This document shows, one piece after another, positions 9,483 through 21,190 of a stretch of 64,000 nt of DNA. Made by a program: the position numbers and the translations under genes. How positions within the stretch are numbered: position 1 is the stretch's first letter; each line of letters opens with the position of its first letter. The DNA comes from Chara braunii (taxonomy: Eukaryota; Streptophyta; Charophyceae; Charales; Characeae): positions 428,751 to 492,750 of the forward strand of contig BFEA01000092.1 in assembly GCA_003427395.1 (NCBI GenBank), written 5' to 3'. The notes under the pieces were generated by a model, which was given only the letters and a program-made list of their open reading frames with translations, searched no databases and was not told the origin of the DNA.

Positions 9483-10560
9483 AAACTTCAACAGAGAAGA
9501 GGCACCCAATCAGACGCAGGATCCTCTTCGCAAGGCAACCCAGGAACAGGTTGGGTTCAGCAGCAGAGGTCGGGAAGACGGAACAATTAAGCCTGGAGCA
9601 GTGCTACAGCCCCTCCTTCTCCAATACATTCGCAACAACATGGAGGTTGTATGCAACAACCTCAGGCGCCACCTCAGTCGGCTGATCCTCGTCAGACAGA
9701 GGCGTACCAACTTCAAGCCCTGCTTTACCTCTTGAATCAGGACCCACGTCTGAGCAGCCTGCTACCAATGGCGAACGCAGCTACCCTACCAACGGAGTCA
9801 TCATATCCGATGGCGCCGTACCCATATGGCGAAGGTCAATACTCCAATCCAACGATCGGGCCATACGGAATTGCTCCGGCCCGGGGTGCAGTTCAGCAGG
9901 TGGACATTTCGGAGAGTCGGCCACCTCGCCTGATCCAAGTGGTAGCAGTTCGCATCGAGCTTTACCAGGGCGAGTACCAGATGGGGGTTCCTCACATCAG
10001 GCGGGAGCAACGGGTTATGAAGAGAGATGGATCATGCCATTGGTGTGCACATTGCAAGCACAAGTAATCCATCTGTCACTGATAGGACTGGTCAACAAAG
10101 GAGGCAAGATGGTGTTGCCAGCACAACAGATTGACAGCTTGGCCAAGATAAAAAATTATCATGCGCAAAGTAAGGGAACTCTTTGCCGACAGATTCAACT
10201 TTCGCATCTGCCCAGATCGACTGATGCCGAAACTCGATGTGGACCTACTAGGAGGTAAACGCATTCCGATACTCTGTTCCGCTGATTGACGCTAGATTTC
10301 AAGATGATCAATGGCCAAACATGATTAGTAGAATAGGGCTGACGCGTGTTCCGCTTAACGCGTTCGTTGACCCCTCTCTGGTCATGCTCGCTCAGATAGT
10401 CGTCGAACCGGGTGTTTCAGCGATGGCCTTGGAAGAACCGTACAGGAAAAAAATACCACTCAGGAAGAATTTCAAGGGGAGTGGCAAATGGATTTGCAGG
10501 TTCACCGATCATTGAAAACAAGATGCCGATATGGCAGGATTTTTCATCTGAGTTGTTTGC
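9480..10560 (+). pseudogene. LINE-B ORF1 remains
   Basis: A Gln/Pro/Tyr-rich frame (9651-10067) contains YPMAPYPYGEGQYSNPTIGP. It is followed by a stretch beginning MPLVCTL, which also begins the corresponding piece of LINE-C (33298). Position and composition fit the C-terminal, low-complexity half of ORF1. Frames change several times, and no CCHC knuckle is visible in this copy. Confidence 0.5.
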
Positions 10561-10571
10561 ACGGAACTTGA

Positions 10572-11201
10572 GTGAACCATGACCAGAAACACAGAACGTC
10601 GTCAATCAAGTTATCACCTCCCCGAACCGCATCCAAGCGTCAAACGGTTTACCTAGCACTAGTGAATAAGCTCAAGGTGGGGACGTGGAACGTGCAGGGC
10701 CTTGGGGATACAGGAGGCAAGGAGAAAGGCAAGCGATTAAAATCATGGTTGCATGAGAAAGATATTGATGTAGTTATAATGATTCAAGAGACAAAGCTCT
10801 CTGAAGAGAAGTTGGGAAGAACGAGGGAATGGTGGGATGGGCCCCAACTTTGGTCTCCCGCCAGGGGTTCCAAAGGAGGCGTAGCAATTCTCTTTCACAA
10901 GAGAATAGAGGCGAGTTTGGTGGACTGTGATTCGGACCTGTGGGGGAGGTGAGGCTGGGTGAAGGTGACGGTGGAAGGGCAGGAGTGGGTGTTCGCTACA
11001 GTATATGCATCAAATGACCAGAAAGAAAGGAGGGAATTCTTCGAATCCCTTCCATATTATCTTCCGAAGTCGGACAGATTGGTAGTAGGTGGCGACTGGA
11101 ACGTGATCCTGGACCCAAGGATTGACGCGGAAGCGAAGCGGATACTGGATTTCACTCTGACCAAGTTGCTCTCTGACGGTGGAGGGAAACCTGGTCACTA
11201 G
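10572..11201 (+). pseudogene. LINE-B endonuclease domain (APE/exo_endo_phos type)
   Basis: In LINEs this domain nicks the target DNA to prime reverse transcription. Visible motifs are LKVGTWNVQGLG (Asn-binding strand 1), DVVIMIQETKLS (catalytic Glu), SPARGSKGGVAILF, FATVYASND (catalytic Tyr region) and VVGGDWNVIL (Asp-x-Asn). The same frame is interrupted by one TGA (10950-10952) at a place where LINE-C reads on with WV. The terminal SDHKLL motif lies beyond a frameshift, in the frame 11303-11731. Motifs are ordered as in the family. Confidence 0.75.
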
Positions 11202-11302
11202 AGGACGTCTTCAGAACAATGAATCTGCTAAATCCTGGTTACACCTGGTTTGGCAATACCGGCCAGTCAGCCTGTGTCTAGAGAAGATAGAATTTCTTCC
11301 TC

Positions 11303-11731
11303 TTGTCCGATCAATTGGTGAAAGAAGTGCTGTCGTTGCAGGCGCTCACTGCCTCGCTCTCCGACCATAAGCTGCTTGTTTTCTGCATTCACATCACAAA
11401 CAGACTGGCACGAGGCCCAGGCTTCTTTTTTCGGTTAAACACAACGAATCTCGAAGACGAGGGGATAAGGACGTGGACAGCCACCTTTTGCAAGGAGTGG
11501 CAACAGACGAAGGATCGAGTTGTGCCTAAGGCAGATTGGCTCGATGCTGGTCTGCACATTATCTCGCTGAGATTAGATACATACTCAAGAATTGCGGCCT
11601 ACCTCAAAAACTCTAAAGAGATGGAATGCAAGAGGAGGGTGGAGGAGGCAGAAAGCAGGCTGGGAGAACATCCAATCTCGGATCAGGTGTGGGCGGAGGA
11701 AAGGCAGGGAAGGGTGAAATCATGGGAATAA
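11303..11731 (+). pseudogene. LINE-B endonuclease end and linker to RT
   Basis: It begins with the last endonuclease motif (LSDHKLLVFCI, containing Ser-Asp-His) and continues into the helical linker with CKRRVEEAESRLGEHPIS and VWAEERQGR. LINE-C has the matching linker split by an insertion at 34.83 kb. A stop ends it at 11731. Confidence 0.65.
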
Positions 11732-11973
11732 ATTCAGGTGGAGAAGTAAAAGCGTTGGGAGCACATTCTACAAGAAAAAGGGATCGTAGCAGGGGACAGA
11801 ATGTCCAAGGAAGAGACCTTCAAACGCCTCTCACCTGCAAGCAAGAGACCGCAAGCGGCGGAGTTGAAGCACCCTCTACAAATAAGAGCCCTTGTAGCGA
11901 GAGCTAACGAACAGATCTGCAAGTACGCTGCCACTTACTCTCACCTCGAGGAACCCTCAAAAGGGCTCTGAAT

Positions 11974-12060
11974 CTGACTTGTCCCTGGAGTTTCCATTCT
12001 GGGATCAAGTCCTCTTTCCTGGAGTTTCCATTCTGGGATCTTTCGTCCGCTACAAGGTTT

Positions 12061-12094
<34 letters not shown>

Positions 12095-12195
12095 NTTTTT
12101 TTTTTGGTAAGAGCAGACACCGCTAGCACCTGACGGGAGGCTCCATCTATTGGTGGGGAGCAACACCTGCTGGAAGACGGGTCCAGCGTACTTTT
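11974..12195 (-). mobile_element. Short retroposon with the shared tail, nested in LINE-B
   Basis: Poly(T) (about 12062-12105, one N) is followed on the plus strand by text that is the reverse complement of the shared tail core (ggctccatctattggtgg, ggagcaacacctgctgg). LINE-B coding resumes at about 12194 with FDLEKSISSEELTHTMK, so the element interrupts the linker between endonuclease and RT. Just outside, tcctggagtttccattctgg is present twice about 41 bases apart (11977 and 12018). Confidence 0.6.
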
Positions 12196-13216
12196 CGACT
12201 TAGAGAAATCCATTTCATCTGAAGAGCTCACCCACACAATGAAGCTTCTGTCCAGGAGAAAAGTATCAGTTGACGATGGCTTGCCCATCGAGTTTTTTGA
12301 AGCTCATTGGGAGATTCTGGTTGACGACCTAGTTGATCTGTTCAATCACACATTAGGAAGGGAGGAAAGTTGGGCCGCACGATGTCCAGAGGAATAATTA
12401 CTCGGCTGTACAAAAAAGGAGACCTGACAAAGTGCGAAACTACAGGCAATCTCACTGCCTAATGTGAGCTACAAATTGCTAGCAAAGACCTTGGCAGTAA
12501 GATTAGGTAGGTACCTTCCTAGTCTGATCGGGGACTAGCAGGGAGCGTTCATTAAAGGTAGATCAATTTTTGAAAATGTGGTAACCGCCATCAACGCGCT
12601 AGAATTGATCAACGAGGACGACCTTTACATAACGGTGTCCATGCTGGATCTAGAGAAAGCATACAACAGGGTAAATTGGCCCTTTGTGACGACCACCCTG
12701 AAAACTATGTCTTTTGGTACTAGCTTCTGCCAGTGGGTGGTTGCGCTCCATGGTGACTCCGCAACGGCCGTCTGCGTAAACGGATTTATCTCTAAAGAGT
12801 TTAAGTTATCAAGATCGCTACGCCAAGGATGTCCCCTTGCCCCTCTCCTATTCGTGGTGCACCTGGAAGTCCCGATGTGCAACCTGAGAATTCACCCACA
12901 GTATAAAGGCATGACGCTCCCAGAAGGGAAGGAGAGCAAATTCCAAGCACTGCGGCCGACGATCTCTTCGCCATTTAGAGAACACAAAGACCTCGTTGGA
13001 GGCTCTGAAGTCGTGTGCTTAAACGTCTATGCGGAGCTGTCTGAAGCAGCTGTTAATTGGTCCAAACCAATGCTGTTTCTACCTGCACAGAACGGAAACA
13101 CTGTAGAATGGGGTATGGAAAGAATACCAGTTGGCGAAGCGGAAAGGTTCCTCGGGCTCAGATTGCTCTGGGAGAATGTTCAGAGGTGCAGAATGAAATT
13201 ACATTGCAAAAACTGA
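12194..13216 (+). pseudogene. LINE-B reverse transcriptase, frameshifted at the catalytic box
   Basis: The N-terminal RT part (SVDDGLPIEFFEAHWEILVDDL) carries stops. The longest open piece (12578-13216) has SMLDLEKAYNRVNWPF, LRQGCPLAPLLFVV and LSEAAVNWSKP. The catalytic Asp-Asp box is out of frame: gcg gcc gac gat ctc at 12952-12966 would read AADDL in a different frame from the one open around it. The enzyme cannot be functional as it stands. Confidence 0.7.
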
Positions 13217-14166
13217 CAAATAGGATCAGAAGTTGGGGAAGGCCAGACATATTTCACTTTTGGGTAGAGCACTAGTTTTGAGAGTAGCAACTTTCGCTTT
13301 GCTAGGATATGTGGGGGGCATATTCCGAAGATTCCCAGCAGCACTGTTAAGTCTGTTAAGAGTGCAGCCTTCATATCCAAGGTAGCGTGGGAAGTAGTAT
13401 GTAGAGCACGTGAAGGTGGACTTGGACTGACAGACCCAGAATCTGAGAAGTTATCTTCGCTACCTTGGTATATGGGTCGTCAGCAAGGTGGCGGAAAGTG
13501 GAAAGATCAAAGACAGGATTGGGATTGGCATGGCGGAGCTAATAATTGCAGAAGAATGGGAGCTGAGCAGATGTTTAGATGTATGGGTTAGCTACCTTCC
13601 ATGAGAGCTTCAACAACAAACGAATTCAGTCTACCTTCTGGACGGACGCGTCATCTCCGCATGGAAGAGGGTTCAGCCTACTCTGGCGAATCCTTCGAAA
13701 ACGAAGGAGGAAGTCGAGAAACAGCATCTGTTCGACAATCCCTTTATCAAAGACAGTGCTGGAATTCCATTCGCAGCAGATACCAGGCCTGGTCACTTTG
13801 GAATGAAACGGATGCAGCAGGGGGTGTGGGTGTCGACCATCACTGATTTGTGGGACGAGTTGAAACATGCCTGGAAAACGGCTGATAAACCCTAGGAAAC
13901 AATCTGAAGGTGAAATTGGGTCAGTTACCTCATCAGGAAACAAGACTCCAACAACTGACTGATGGAATTCCCTAGGACTGGCAGATGATGATCGCCCCAC
14001 AACATGTTAACCTGGTGCGATCGTGGTATGTCGACATCCAGGGAGGGAGGAGCCGGCTGCAGGAACGGTTTGAAGATGGCTAAGTTAGGGAAGTGCTGGC
14101 TGGAAACATGTGAGCCACTGCTGCCAAATCTTCCGGAGATAGCAATCTCTGGGATCACCTAGAAGT
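13217..14166 (+). pseudogene. LINE-B connection region, fragmented
   Basis: Only short frames are open. Text around 13270-13480 parallels the post-RT part of LINE-C (loss of Trp-rich and basic motifs by stops). No domain can be named with confidence. Confidence 0.4.
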
Positions 14167-14691
14167 ATGGACTTGATGGCCTGCAAGAGATCGGAGTTCG
14201 CCAGCTCCCTCCGAGATCTCCAGAAGAACCGGAGATACCGGTTGTGGTGGCAAATGCAGTTTCCTCTGCGGCTGATGAAGACCGATCCACAAGCATGGGG
14301 ATGGCAGTGCGAAAATGAGTCAATTTGGCGTTTGAATAATCTTTCCTCTCAGCTGCTGCTCCGTCAACGGGCGAAGCAGCCCCACAGAAGTGAACTCATA
14401 TCAGCAAGGTGGCAAAGGCAGTGCCCCAAAATTGAGCCACCTTCCAAGAAGGACCTGTCTTCACTCTGGGCAAAGCTGAGAGAAGTTCCATCTCAAAAGC
14501 TGGCCTCGCTGGCTTGGCTACAGTCTCACTTGATGGTTCGCACAGCCAAGTGGCTACATGACCGTCGAATGGATGTATATACTAAATGCGACAGAAGCCC
14601 AGAACCGGTGGAGTCCATGCAACATCTATGGTGGGACTGCCCGATCTCAAACAAATGGTGGAAGTGGTGGGAGCGGAGCGGCACTGGATAG
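14167..14691 (+). pseudogene. LINE-B zinc-binding C-terminal region
   Basis: This frame has LWAKLREVPSQKLASLAWLQ, then CDRSPEPVESMQHLWWDCPI and SNKWWKWWER. It is the zf-RVT-like layout (Lys-x-x-x-x-x-W helix, Cys residues, Glu-x-Met-x-His-Leu, W-x-Cys-Pro, Trp-rich end). LINE-C has the same piece near 38.1 kb with CNRC and MTHLWWTRP. The second zinc-ligand pair is reduced here (a single Cys followed by Asp-Arg-Ser). Confidence 0.65.
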
Positions 14692-15422
14692 CCTTCTCTG
14701 ACAAAAGGAATCTGACAGTCTAGAGGTGGGTTCTTCAAGGCATCCTGCTACCGGATGTCTCAAGCAACAAAGGATGGGAATAAATAGCCCAGGTGGCCAG
14801 ACTGGCAATGCTATGGATAATCTGTCTAGACAGGAATGCAGGCGATTTCAAGGCGAACCCATCCACAACGCTCAGACAGAAAGAAAAATTCAGGCGCCTC
14901 ATTGGGACCCAGATCAGGGCAGACCAGACCCGGAAAGTTCTGGGCTGGCTTGAAGTGGTTCAGGGAAACATGGACACTGGGACGGCGTTTGGCCAGGATC
15001 GCTGCACACGGGCAGCTGGAGGTCACTAGCTGGCTGAGATGAGAACCTGGGGTACTAATAGACTACGAGCAAGAGGAGGTAGGGGTCCTAAAATCGTTTC
15101 GCCGAGGGGAGAGAGGTAGGATAGTACTCCTAGGATTGTGAGGTTTTTAAGTCGAACCAGGTGCACTCGGTTCCAGTGGACGATCACAGAAGATTGCGTC
15201 GGCAGGTAGGGAGGGAGGGAGAGTGCCAAGTCTGCCAAATGGAACAAGAGTTCCTCCCGGGCGAAATAGGCCAGGTCCGGGCCAGGAATATGTGTGTGGG
15301 GTAGGGTAGGTAGTGTACCTAGGTCATGGGTAGGTAGATATATGCGGTAGAATCTAGATTTGATGGATGAATTGAATTGAGATGATAGACGAATTGAATT
15401 GAGATGATAAGCGTCGTGCAAA

Positions 15423-15550
15423 GTGACTTCACGCTAAACCAGCTGATGCGGACGGGATAACCCTAGTGACTTCACGCTAAACCGGCTGATGCGGACGGGA
15501 TAACCCTAGGTTGATACGCTAAACCGGCTGATGCAGCCGGCCAGGATAAC
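15423..15550 (+). repeat. Three tandem units in LINE-B 3' untranslated region
   Basis: The unit contains acgctaaaccggctgatgcg and gggataaccctag and repeats three times at a spacing of about 42-43 bases. The last unit leads into ggataaccccgggctg and gaggaaacccggcc. A similar ending (ggctgatgctgccag ... ggggaacccggcc) closes LINE-C at 38.8 kb, so the two LINEs share a 3' end. Confidence 0.8.
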
Positions 15551-15617
15551 CCCGGGCTGAATTGTGAGGAAACCCGGCCTCTTTCAATGAATGTTGGAAA
15601 TAAAAGGAGATTGTTGT

Positions 15618-15620
<3 letters not shown>

Positions 15621-15654
<34 letters not shown>

Positions 15655-15656
15655 AT
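15621..15656 (+). repeat. (AAAT)n tail of LINE-B
   Basis: About nine AAAT units directly follow the 3' untranslated region and mark the 3' end of the retrotransposon. Confidence 0.8.
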
Positions 15657-16459
15657 GTGTTTCAGTCACTGTTTTGCGAATTCTGCTCCAAAGCCAGGAA
15701 AGTGGTGAATGTATCAAATTCAGCTATAGGGTTGAGTGGGGATGTGTTGTATTTGAGGGATGCCTGGGGTCTGATCCCACCTACCGTTGTTGAGTTTAAA
15801 AAACTTAAAGGTGAGATGCCATTTCCACATTAATAAATTCCAAACAAGAAATAACAAAAAAATTGCACAAAAAACTAGAAACAGCTTTTCTCCTTATTTT
15901 TGAGAACGTAACTCGGAGAAATGAAACATGTCTGGCACAGTCGGAGTGAATGTCTCCGTGAAAAAGGGATGCTCCCCGTGGTGAGGGGACAGGAGGGGCC
16001 AAGTCCCACTAGAGGTGAGAAAAGTATAGGAATGAGGACCACTCTTCTGTGTGACACGCTTGCCAGCCACAGATAGAGAAGGGATCGTAAGGTCGTGCTT
16101 TGGTTAGTGTGCAAAGAGGAGGAGGAGGGTTCATGTTTCTCGTATTCTCATTGGCCACCAACTGTGGCAGGTTTACTTTTCAAAATTTGACGAGTTTTCA
16201 TTTTCCTGGCATGTCTGTTCATGGGTGAGGAATGAAAACCGGTTCGAAACTGATTTGGAAAAAAAAAATTGGTAACGGGACTGTGTCAGTCTGAGGAACA
16301 GCCGCTGCACCGCTGCAGACTCTGTCAGTGGACAGGCACACACTGCCACTAGAAGCGTCAAGTTTCCTGAAACTCGAATCTGGACGTCTTTGTGGAGATG
16401 TGCAGAAATCCCGTTCTGTCGCTTCCTGAAACACACATTTCCACAACCAAATTGTCGCA

Positions 16460-16462
<3 letters not shown>
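15657..16462. other. No gene seen
   Basis: No open frame with a recognisable domain. The sequence is of mixed composition with no clear repeat. Confidence 0.5.

Positions 16463-16538
<76 letters not shown>
16463..16538. repeat. (TC)n(AC)n compound microsatellite
   Basis: About 30 bases of TC directly joined to about 46 bases of AC; a further short AC run lies near 16591-16605. Confidence 0.95.
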
Positions 16539-16541
<3 letters not shown>

Positions 16542-17592
16542 ATGATTTGTGGAGGGAATAAGAGAGAGAATTTGGGTTTTTTAAAAACAAACACACACAC
16601 ACACGCACATACACACGCCTAGACGTGTAACCGAGGGCAATACGTCAATGGATGTACCGCAGGGCTCGCTGCTTAACTGTGGCCAAATGGCCGTGATCAC
16701 ACAGTCGGGGCTCGGCCGGGGGAGGATAAGCACATGAAAGACTAAGTAGGATCCGCGCAATGGCTACCGAACCTAACCGCAAACGAGCAAAAGGACAGTA
16801 AACAGCATATCCCCATGAACACTGAACATTATTCCATTGCAGGACATCAACTGCGGCTATGGAAACCCGCCATGGCATACGAGTACATGCACCTTCTATG
16901 ACCACGCATCCCAACAAACTGTGAGGCCGTCCAGCTGGATGGACCTGGCTTTGCCACTCACCACATGCGCTGGTGAGGGGTTCAACTGCTGTGTATCTTC
17001 CCATATTTAGCAGGACTATTCATTCTCATTTTCCACTACCGCCGGAGTGAGAGACAGAGGGAGGCCCCACGATAGGCAGTCCCCACACATACCAGAATTC
17101 TCATCATTGCAGGGCCCTCGTCAGGTGTTTCAATTTTTTTTCAAAAAGCCTCGAATGCTGTCGCACTCCGCCCCACCCTGCCACACCGGTCCCGGAATGA
17201 AAAGCAAACCCGTGCTAGTGGGACTTGGCCCGAGGTCACCATTTGAAAAATGGACAGGGACAACGTGGATGGCCAAATGCATTCATTGCCCAAAGAAGGA
17301 AACGAGTTTGATGCCAGACAGCCAAACACAGCTGTCAGAGTTCCTCCGTTTGAGGATGTAATGATGTCTAAAGCAAAGGCAATGCAGTTGAGAAATGTAC
17401 CCTACCCTCGGTAGGGTAGTTTTCTCAATGGAAAATGGTTTCCGGCCCAAACCAAAAGGGCCAAAAAAAAAAAAAAAAAACGGCCCCAGCATACTACAAA
17501 ACGAATTGCACGTCAAAGAAAACTTCTAAAAAAATGCCAAAATCTAATAATAGGTTATTCTCCTGTATTTCGGTACCATTAGATCGCAATAC
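16539..17592. other. No recognised gene
   Basis: A minus-strand frame of 119 residues (16645-17004) exists but has no motif I know. The phrase tgtatcttcccat followed by ctcattttccac (16991-17035) has a looser parallel at 52460-52508, so part of this may be a dispersed repeat. Confidence 0.4.
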
Positions 17593-18022
17593 ATCAACCG
17601 CAGAGCTCCGTCCCATCAACCGCAGAGCTCCGTCCCACCATGCCACACGTGATAGAAAGCTCAGCGTTGACAAAACTCAACGCTATAGGTGGGACCAGAC
17701 CCCTGAACTTCGGAATGCTAAAAGACAGCAAAAATAGCGGTCTTTCATTTCCCCTTTCGGGTAACTCAGGCCCTCCGCACGCCACAGCCCACCCCACAGC
17801 GCACCCCAACCCTGTAGTAGTTACAACATGATTCTGTTTTCCCCTTTCAGAACTCAGTCCCTCCGCACACCACCGCCCACCCCACAGCGCACCCCAACCC
17901 TGCAGTTAGAACATGATTTTGTTTTCCCCTTTCGAAACTCACGCCCTCCGCACACCACAGCCCATCCCACAGCCCACCCCACAGCCCACCCCACAGCGCA
18001 CCCCTGTATAGTTACAACATGA
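17593..18022 (+). repeat. Tandem repeats: 22-bp pair and 85-90-bp triplet
   Basis: A 22-base unit (atcaaccgcagagctccgtc..) occurs twice at 17593-17636. From about 17748 three copies of an 85-90-base unit follow, each with cccctttc, ccctccgcac, cagcccaccccacagcgc and acaacatgat. The third copy has extra internal cagcccaccc units. Confidence 0.85.
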
Positions 18023-18473
18023 TGATGCTTATTACGAAGCGCGGGACCTCTTTTCTTGCCTTTTCCAAACGTAGCCCGTGACCGACCGACCTGCCGGTGG
18101 CTGTTTTTCTTGCCCATACTAAACTTTATCGTGACTGGAACGTACTTACCTCCGTTTTGGACCACTGTCGATTGTCTATTTGTTTTGTGTTTTGTTTTGA
18201 TAGACTCCTTAGCACGAATTGCGACCAACGCCGCAACGCGATCAACAAAAATGGGAAAAAAAATAATTGGCAGTTGCAACGTGAAAGCATGCATTCTGGT
18301 TTCTGTCAGACCTGTCAGACCGGACCACCCTCAGGACGACACTTCATCTTGCGTGGCAGGGGAGAGAGAGGGAGAACCAGCACTACAACCAAAGGCAGGG
18401 AGAGAGAGGGAGAGAACTGCCCTCCAAAGCTGGGGGTCGGTGAGTCTATACTCCCTTAGGCACTTTCATAAGT

Positions 18474-18585
18474 ACCCGGTCGTTCGCACGCCCCCGCCGA
18501 TAGGCGCGTTCATCGTGCCCGGTTATTTGCACACCCGCCGGTAGGCGCGTTCATAGTGCCCGGTTATTCGCACACCCACCTAGGG
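18474..18585 (+). repeat. 41-bp minisatellite, about 2.7 copies
   Basis: The unit contains gcccggttattcgcacaccc and taggcgcgttcat; the latter occurs at 18501 and 18542. Confidence 0.85.
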
Positions 18586-19533
18586 CTGACGCATAGTACC
18601 TGTTTTACAGACACTGCCTGCTCAGCTCCACTTTGCGATCAAGGGTGACTCACTCCACTTTGCAGTCGAGGGCCAATCACGTCCTGCATGCACACCCACC
18701 CACCCGCTCACCAGCGCCAAATGCTTAACTAAGAGTCTTGGCACACCCGATCCGAGGGATATCAAACATGGAGAAGCCATAACAAAATCGCATTTCTTAC
18801 GACTTCCGACACTGCAGCAGTCTCGCTTCGTCGACACCACAATTATAGAAACATTGGATCGGAAAGAAAAAGTGACTAATTCACAGATTCAATCGTTCCG
18901 CTAAAACGAGCCCAGACAAAACGTTCTGGAAAGATGAGATAAAAAATGGCCCTCTCCCTTACCCGTCCCGTCCCTCCTTGCGCCTCTCTCCTTTCCCTAC
19001 CCTTGTCTATGTCCGTCCCAAGGATGTGTTCCCTTCCTTGCTTTCCTCTTGCGACCCGCGACCACCATTATCATCACCTCCACCTCCTAACCCTAGACAG
19101 CAACGAATCATTTCTCCCATGGGGTCATTCCCGAGGAAGAAAGCAAGGCAGAGGTTGGCAGTGGTGCTATTGACGATCACCGCTCTCTGCAGTCCATGTC
19201 TGCTTCCTTGCAAAGCATTTACAAACACTGCGTTCCGCTGGCCCGCGTACTTGTCCCCCAAACAGGTGGCATATCATCGAAAAATCCCGACACATGCTAA
19301 ATCTCCCCAGCGTCCTCCTTCCTTGTACACGGTTTCCATTCGTGAGAATCACATCACAATGTGTCTCTTGCCCAGCTGTTCTCTCGTCCTCCTGGCCCCA
19401 ATATACAGTAGAACTTCTCGCTCCCGTGTAGTCGTCCGAATGATGTACCACAACCACAAGCACATCTTCAACCTCTGGCCAATCAAACTCTTCCATCATG
19501 CTCTACTGTCCCTTGTTGCGCATAACCACAACC

Positions 19534-19537
<4 letters not shown>
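18586..19537. other. No gene supported
   Basis: A long plus-strand frame overlaps this stretch but runs into simple repeats and has no known motif. I see nothing else. Confidence 0.4.
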
Positions 19538-19595
<58 letters not shown>

Positions 19596-19616
19596 CGCTC
19601 GCTCGCTCGCTCGCTG
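19538..19616. repeat. (TC)n then (CGCT)n microsatellite
   Basis: About 54 bases of TC followed by about six CGCT units. Confidence 0.95.
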
Positions 19617-19906
19617 CCCCCCCGCGAAGGCATCGATACCAGGGAGCAGTATATACGCTGAATAGTAAACAGTACACAGATCCACGGCCAAAAGTAGAAG
19701 CATTGAGGAGCCAGAGAGGGGAGAGAAGGCAAAAGCCGACAAGCTATCAGCGTCAGTCACCCGCCGTACGCGTTTACGTGAGTGGGATGTGTTTGCACAG
19801 AATCATGTCCGTCGTGTACATATGGATGATAGACATACGAGCGCGCGAATTTGCATGCGATGCGATGTGTGTCCGATTGTAGACACAGAGCACCGTCTAG
19901 CCCATC

Positions 19907-21190
19907 CTACGTAATAGATCCGGCAAACTCTCCCGGCAAGGCGGCAGGGTCAAGCTCGAGCATTCCCGCCGTTACTCCCGTCATCTCTCCCCCTTTGAAT
20001 CTGTACACAGGAATCTGATGGGAAAACCTCTTCTCGTCCCATGCCATTATTCCGAAGCCGGTCTCTGTCCCCGCACTGCCTTGCTTTCCACCATCGTCTC
20101 CTACCCCCCCCCTCCTGAAAATGCACTTAAACCCGCTAACCTTCTCAAGCGCCTCTACCCTGATACCCTTCTCGTCGCTCCAGTCTCCTACAATCTCCAC
20201 CACCTGATACGCCCCGACTCCCTTTCCTGATCCTGATCCTACAAAAGTGTCTCTCCCCGGCACGTGTAAAGCCCATACTTGCCCCACGTGCGGATAGATT
20301 GTTATACGATGTCCTGTCCTCTTCTTCCACTCTACTTTGTGAGAGAATGCCATGGTCGACTTCTGCGTCGATAGCTTTTGAACCCGGTAGAACCCGCACC
20401 CCGATGGCCCATACCGACCACCATACCAGGCTTTAGTCGTCCCTCCGCCTCTCTTCTGCAGCGTTTTCCCGTTTCTATCTGTCTCTTCCAGCCACGTCAT
20501 TACGACCTCGAAGGGGTTCATGGAGATCGCTCTGATCTTCGCGTAGTAACGTGGCATGCCGTCTACATCGTCATACAGCGCCCAGATCTGACCGGACGCC
20601 ACGTCCTTCTCTGTCCTCTCATGATCGAAATCGTAATAGTCCCCATCGGGCACGTCCATATACTGAACGTTTCCCTCAAGCTCTACAACCCCGTCGCCTC
20701 TGTCCATTGCTACATCTCCCTTCTGCTCTTCCTCCTCCTCCTCCTCCTCCTCCTCTTCCTCCTCCTGCAGCTCCTGTTTAACGTTCACAGGATGCGGTGC
20801 TTTGTTAGCAACCGCAGCACCCACCACCTTCGCCGCTCCTCGCCCTCCCCCGTCACCTACCTCTCCGCTCGGGGTTGCTGCTGCTGAACGCTGCTCGTTT
20901 CTTTGGCCCGACAGGCCACCCCCCCTCTTGCTCCTTCCTTCTCCTTCTGCTCCTGCTGCTGCTGGAAGATGTTCTCTTCCAATCCTGCTATCGTCCACCA
21001 CTCTCACGTCAACAATGTCGTCGCCGTGGTCTCCTCCTCTGGATGCAACAAAGCTGTCCGTGCGGTCCTTATTACTATTACTCGAAGTACTGCTTACAAG
21101 GCGCGAATTATCAGCCTGCTCAAACAACCTGTTCTTCGAGGAAGGCCCGCAGGACGGGGTAGATGCCAGCGTTTCGGCATCGGGGATCAA
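19907..21190 (-). CDS. DUF3444-domain protein, 3'-terminal exon (5' end undefined)
   Basis: This is the only well-preserved host-type coding region in the window. Numbering from the frame's upstream edge, residues 143-155 are an acidic poly-Glu run (encoded by a CTC/CTT tract at 20720-20760), and residues about 184-420 match DUF3444, a domain of plant DnaJ-like proteins. Signatures include YYDFDHERTEKDVASGQIWA, YDDVDGMPRYYAKI, FSHKVEW, IYPHVGQVWALH, and RFSHQIPVYRFKG with LELDPAALPG near the end. The stop is TAG at 19907-19909. The first codon of the frame is TTG, an in-frame TAA lies just upstream (about 21211), and the first ATG is at residue 162 (20705-20707). So the frame is probably the last exon of a spliced gene whose upstream exon would carry a J domain, or a copy truncated at the repeat edge. 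The N-terminal 29 or so residues lie in a dispersed repeat (21103-21610). Function is unknown beyond a likely chaperone-linked role. Confidence 0.75.
   Translation of the reverse strand: MIPDAETLASTPSCGPSSKNRLFEQADNSRLVSSTSSNSNKDRTDSFVASRGGDHGDDIVDVRVVDDSRIGREHLPAAAGAEGEGRSKRGGGLSGQRNEQRSAAATPSGEVGDGGGRGAAKVVGAAVANKAPHPVNVKQELQEEEEEEEEEEEEEQKGDVAMDRGDGVVELEGNVQYMDVPDGDYYDFDHERTEKDVASGQIWALYDDVDGMPRYYAKIRAISMNPFEVVMTWLEETDRNGKTLQKRGGGTTKAWYGGRYGPSGCGFYRVQKLSTQKSTMAFSHKVEWKKRTGHRITIYPHVGQVWALHVPGRDTFVGSGSGKGVGAYQVVEIVGDWSDEKGIRVEALEKVSGFKCIFRRGGVGDDGGKQGSAGTETGFGIMAWDEKRFSHQIPVYRFKGGEMTGVTAGMLELDPAALPGEFAGSIT

Larger units (their letters stand above)
9480..15656 (+). mobile_element. LINE-B, decayed endonuclease-bearing non-LTR retrotransposon
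   Basis: The order is ORF1-like remains, endonuclease, linker, nested short element, RT, zinc-binding 3' region, a 3' untranslated region with three tandem units, and an (AAAT)n tail. Many stops and frameshifts make it inactive. It is clearly related to LINE-C: endonuclease (SPARG-KG), linker (RVEEA, HPI, VW-EERQ) and RT segments align at protein level. Confidence 0.75.

Noticed and set aside
16219-16622. Cys-Val or Thr-His repeat proteins
   Set aside because: Translations of the (TC)n(AC)n microsatellite.
16988-17036. Dispersed repeat shared with 52460-52508
   Set aside because: Similarity is short and only about 70 percent by eye; not enough to claim a family.
18978-19661. 227-codon frame as a gene
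   Set aside because: Pyrimidine-rich, ends inside a microsatellite, no motif.
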